Source: Bacteroidota bacterium (GTDB lineage Bacteria; Bacteroidota; Bacteroidia; UKL13-3). From it: a stretch of 7,875 nt of DNA. Positions 5,911-7,875 of the stretch are shown here, one piece after another. The notes beneath the pieces are model-generated. The model was not told the origin of the DNA. It did no database searches and saw nothing but the letters and a program-made list of their open reading frames with translations. Every line of letters starts with the position of its first letter. The stretch's first letter is position 1. The stretch is taken from positions 1 through 7,875 of the forward strand of contig CANHRW010000091.1 of the NCBI GenBank assembly GCA_947462865.1, in the 5' to 3' direction. A program made the translations under genes and the position numbers.

Positions 5911-7710
5911 TTATTTACCTTCAAGTTTGGCTTTTAATTCTGCCAGACCATCTACGTCAGCAAATGTTGATTTCTCATTGCTATCGTTTAGTTTCTTAGC
6001 AGCTTTTGAAGCTTTGTCTTTTTCGTTTTCCTTGCGTTTTTCATCAACTACTTTCTTTTCTACTTCTTCTTCTCTCCATAAAGCAGTGTGTGAAACAACA
6101 ATGCGACGGTTTTCTTTGTTGAACTCAGTTACTTTTACTTGAATAACTTCGTCTTCTTTAGCCGTTTTCTTGTCTTCTTTTTGCAATTGTTTCAAAGGTG
6201 CATAACCTTCCACTCCATAAGGAAGCGCAATAATGGCACTCTTGTCTTCAATTTTAAGGATGGTTCCTTCGTGGATTGAACCAACAGCAAACAAGGTATC
6301 GAATGCTTCCCAAGGGTTTTCATCCAATTGTTTGTGTCCTAAGCTCAAACGACGGTTTTCTAAGTCAACTTCTAAAACCAATACGTCTAATTCTTGTCCA
6401 ACTTTTACGAATTCGTTTGGATGTTTGATTTTCTTAGTCCAGCTCAAATCTGAAACGTGAACCAATCCGTCAACACCTTCTTCCAATTCAACAAACAAAC
6501 CATAGTTGGTCATGTTGCGAACTGTACCTTTGTGGCGTGAACCAACAGGGTATCTATCTTGAATAGCAACCCATGGATCTGGTTTCAATTGTTTGATGCC
6601 TAAAGACATTTTTCTTTCGTCTTTGTCTAAAGTTAAAATCATTGCTTCCATTTCGTCACCCATTTTCAAGAAGTCTTGTGGGCTACGTAAATGTTGACTC
6701 CAGCTCATTTCACTTACGTGAATTAAACCTTCAACACCTGGAGCGATTTCTAAGAATGCACCGTAATCAGCAATGTTTACAATCTTACCTTTTACTTTGG
6801 CATTTACTTGTAATTCTTCTGATAAGCTATCCCAAGGGTGTGCACCCAATTGTTTCAAGCCTAAAGAGATACGTTTTTTCTCATCGTCAAAATCAAGTAC
6901 TACTACATTGATTTTGTCGTCTAATTTCAATACTTCCTCAGGATGGTTGATACGGCCCCATGAAATATCTGTAATATGTAACAATCCGTCAACACCACCT
7001 AAATCGATGAACACACCAAAAGAAGTCATGTTTTTAACAGTTCCTTCCAATACTTGTCCTTTTTCTAATTTAGATAGGATATCAGATTTTTGTTTTTCAA
7101 TATCTTCTTCAATCAATACTTTGTGAGAGATCACCACGTTTTTGAATGAATGATTTACCTTAACCACTTTAAATGGCATTGTTTGACCTACATAAACATC
7201 GTAGTCTTTGATAGGCTTGGTGTCAATTTGTGAACCAGGTAAGAATGTGTCAATACCCATTACATCCACAACTAAACCACCTTTTGTGCGGGTTTTTACA
7301 TACCCTTGTACAATTTCGTCATTCTCATGAGCAATTAGAATGTTTTCCCATGCGCGTTCTGAAACTGCTTTTTTGCGAGACAAAATCAGTTGTCCGTTAG
7401 GATCTTCTTTTGTTTCTAACAAAACTTCTACCACGTCACCTGCTTTTAATTCAGGCATGTCACGAAATTCTGTGCGTGCAATTAAACCATCTGATTTAAA
7501 ACCGATGTTCAATACCACTTCTTTTTCAGTAAAACCTACTACTGTTCCTTTAACGATTTCTTTTTCGTTGAAAGCGTTCAAGGTGTTTTCATAAAGGCTG
7601 CTGAGTTTTTCGTACTCGTCTTTAGAGTACCCACCGAAACCGGCGTTGTCTAAACTCCAATCGAAATCCATTTCGGGAGCTTTAGCTGTTTGATTTTTGT
7701 TTTCTGTCAA
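5911..7710 (-). CDS. rpsA: 30S ribosomal protein S1, six S1 domains
   Basis: S1 binds mRNA on the small ribosomal subunit and helps unfold leaders and start translation. The 599 residues contain six OB-fold S1 repeats at about 51-115, 131-197, 217-287, 303-373, 390-460 and 477-543. Repeats 3-5 are the most canonical (GTVKNMTSFGVFIDL, GKIVNIADYGAFLEI, GTVRNMTNYGLFVEL, each followed by G[VL]HV/HIT-type strands and an SLG-KQL end); repeats 1, 2 and 6 are divergent, as usual for bacterial S1. The N-terminus is acidic and aromatic (MDFDW, 14-18). The C-terminal tail (544-599) is highly charged and ends in LAELKAKLEGK. The start is taken as TTG at 7710: a stop lies three codons upstream, the only nearby ATG (codon 14) would remove conserved N-terminal sequence, and a strong ribosome-binding site precedes the TTG. 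An in-frame ATT two codons earlier cannot be excluded. The gene is monocistronic by its terminator. Confidence 0.96.
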   Translation of the reverse strand: MTENKNQTAKAPEMDFDWSLDNAGFGGYSKDEYEKLSSLYENTLNAFNEKEIVKGTVVGFTEKEVVLNIGFKSDGLIARTEFRDMPELKAGDVVEVLLETKEDPNGQLILSRKKAVSERAWENILIAHENDEIVQGYVKTRTKGGLVVDVMGIDTFLPGSQIDTKPIKDYDVYVGQTMPFKVVKVNHSFKNVVISHKVLIEEDIEKQKSDILSKLEKGQVLEGTVKNMTSFGVFIDLGGVDGLLHITDISWGRINHPEEVLKLDDKINVVVLDFDDEKKRISLGLKQLGAHPWDSLSEELQVNAKVKGKIVNIADYGAFLEIAPGVEGLIHVSEMSWSQHLRSPQDFLKMGDEMEAMILTLDKDERKMSLGIKQLKPDPWVAIQDRYPVGSRHKGTVRNMTNYGLFVELEEGVDGLVHVSDLSWTKKIKHPNEFVKVGQELDVLVLEVDLENRRLSLGHKQLDENPWEAFDTLFAVGSIHEGTILKIEDKSAIIALPYGVEGYAPLKQLQKEDKKTAKEDEVIQVKVTEFNKENRRIVVSHTALWREEEVEKKVVDEKRKENEKDKASKAAKKLNDSNEKSTFADVDGLAELKAKLEGK

Positions 7711-7720
7711 TTTAATTTAT

Positions 7721-7728
7721 CTCCTTTC
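7721..7728 (-). promoter_or_regulatory. Strong Shine-Dalgarno site of rpsA
   Basis: The minus strand reads GAAAGGAG, an 8-base match to the complement of the usual bacterial 16S rRNA 3' tail. It lies 10 bases before the TTG start and 4 bases before an in-frame ATT. None of the other starts visible here has such a site; their leaders are A/T-rich. It supports the non-ATG start of rpsA. Confidence 0.8.
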
Positions 7729-7733
7729 GCTTA

Positions 7734-7760
7734 AAAAAGCTTGCAATCTTACAGCTTTTT
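7734..7760. repeat. Inverted repeat flanking the rpsA -7 element
   Basis: AAAAAGCT (7734-7741) and AGCTTTTT (7753-7760) are exact 8-base inverted repeats with an 11-base spacer. The spacer contains the proposed -7 element and one arm covers the likely transcription start. It may be an operator or the remnant of an upstream terminator (the minus strand ends in six T), or it may be chance. Confidence 0.4.
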
Positions 7761-7775
7761 CAAAACAAAAGCAAA
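7744..7775 (-). promoter_or_regulatory. Bacteroidota-type promoter of rpsA
   Basis: On the minus strand, TTTG (7775-7772) and TAAGATTG (7751-7744) are separated by 20 bases. This fits the Bacteroidota primary sigma consensus TTTG / TAnnTTTG with one mismatch and normal spacing. Transcription would begin around 7737-7740, giving a leader of about 30 bases that contains the Shine-Dalgarno site. Confidence 0.6.
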
Positions 7776-7875
7776 GAAATTCAGTTCTTTAGCCGTTTTT
7801 TTACTGAAATTTATTGAATTGACCGTAGGTGCAGCATTTTCATGGCAAAATGGCCTTATTGTGATACTTTAACCA
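7776..7875. other. Upstream edge of the window, no supported gene
   Basis: This stretch upstream of rpsA holds only short open frames on both strands. On the minus strand an open frame enters from the edge and stops at about 7840 (about 11 codons ending KAILP); it could be the tail of an upstream gene, but it is too short to judge. No tRNA, repeat or strong hairpin was seen. Confidence 0.4.

Noticed and set aside
6000..7560. Repetitive sequence within rpsA
   Set aside because: The periodicity is the protein-level S1 domain repeat and not a DNA repeat or CRISPR array.
5846..7594. Plus-strand open frames across rpsA, including Ser/Phe-rich ones
   Set aside because: Their composition is the antisense image of Lys/Glu-rich S1 sequence, and they have no motif or leader signals.
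7741..7872. Plus-strand open frame from TTG at 7741, about 43 codons ending TAA
   Set aside because: It overlaps the rpsA promoter, has no ATG or ribosome-binding support and no recognisable sequence.

Overview
The window is ordinary chromosomal housekeeping DNA, most likely from a member of the Bacteroidota. Four things suggest this: low GC and A/T-rich gaps; start codons preceded by A-rich sequence instead of Shine-Dalgarno sites (with one exception); one good promoter of the Bacteroidota TTTG / TAnnTTTG type; and protein signatures that I recall as typical of the phylum, such as the AlaRS C-terminal GGGGGQxFYATAGG motif and the layout of ribosomal protein S1. A Chitinophagales or Sphingobacteriales-like lineage is plausible, but that is inference from memory of protein similarity and not a database result.

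Layout. On the plus strand lies alanyl-tRNA synthetase (alaS), which enters the window already open and lacks roughly its first 35 codons. It is followed by a 76-residue membrane-anchored zinc-ribbon protein of unknown role. All remaining genes are on the minus strand and converge on this pair. Read in their direction of transcription they are rpsA (ribosomal protein S1), an EVE-domain protein, pyrR (pyrimidine regulator / uracil phosphoribosyltransferase), pyrB (aspartate carbamoyltransferase) and trpS (tryptophanyl-tRNA synthetase). A strong 13-bp intrinsic terminator directly after rpsA separates S1 from the rest. EVE, pyrR, pyrB and trpS have gaps of 56, 16 and 73 bases and could form a read-through unit; pyrR-pyrB is the most convincing operon pair.

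Function. Three products serve translation directly (AlaRS, TrpRS, S1). Two serve pyrimidine supply: PyrB catalyses the committed step of UMP synthesis, and PyrR senses or salvages uracil nucleotides. The EVE protein probably binds a modified nucleobase, and its link to the neighbours is unproven.

No new defence, mobile or biosynthetic system is visible, and there is no CRISPR array, tRNA, rRNA or insertion sequence. The most interesting signal is regulatory. rpsA combines an 8-base Shine-Dalgarno match with a non-ATG start codon, in a genome whose other visible genes lack such sites. Lesser points are an inverted repeat in the trpS leader, a small palindrome before pyrR, and an EVE gene that begins only 19 bases beyond the rpsA terminator.
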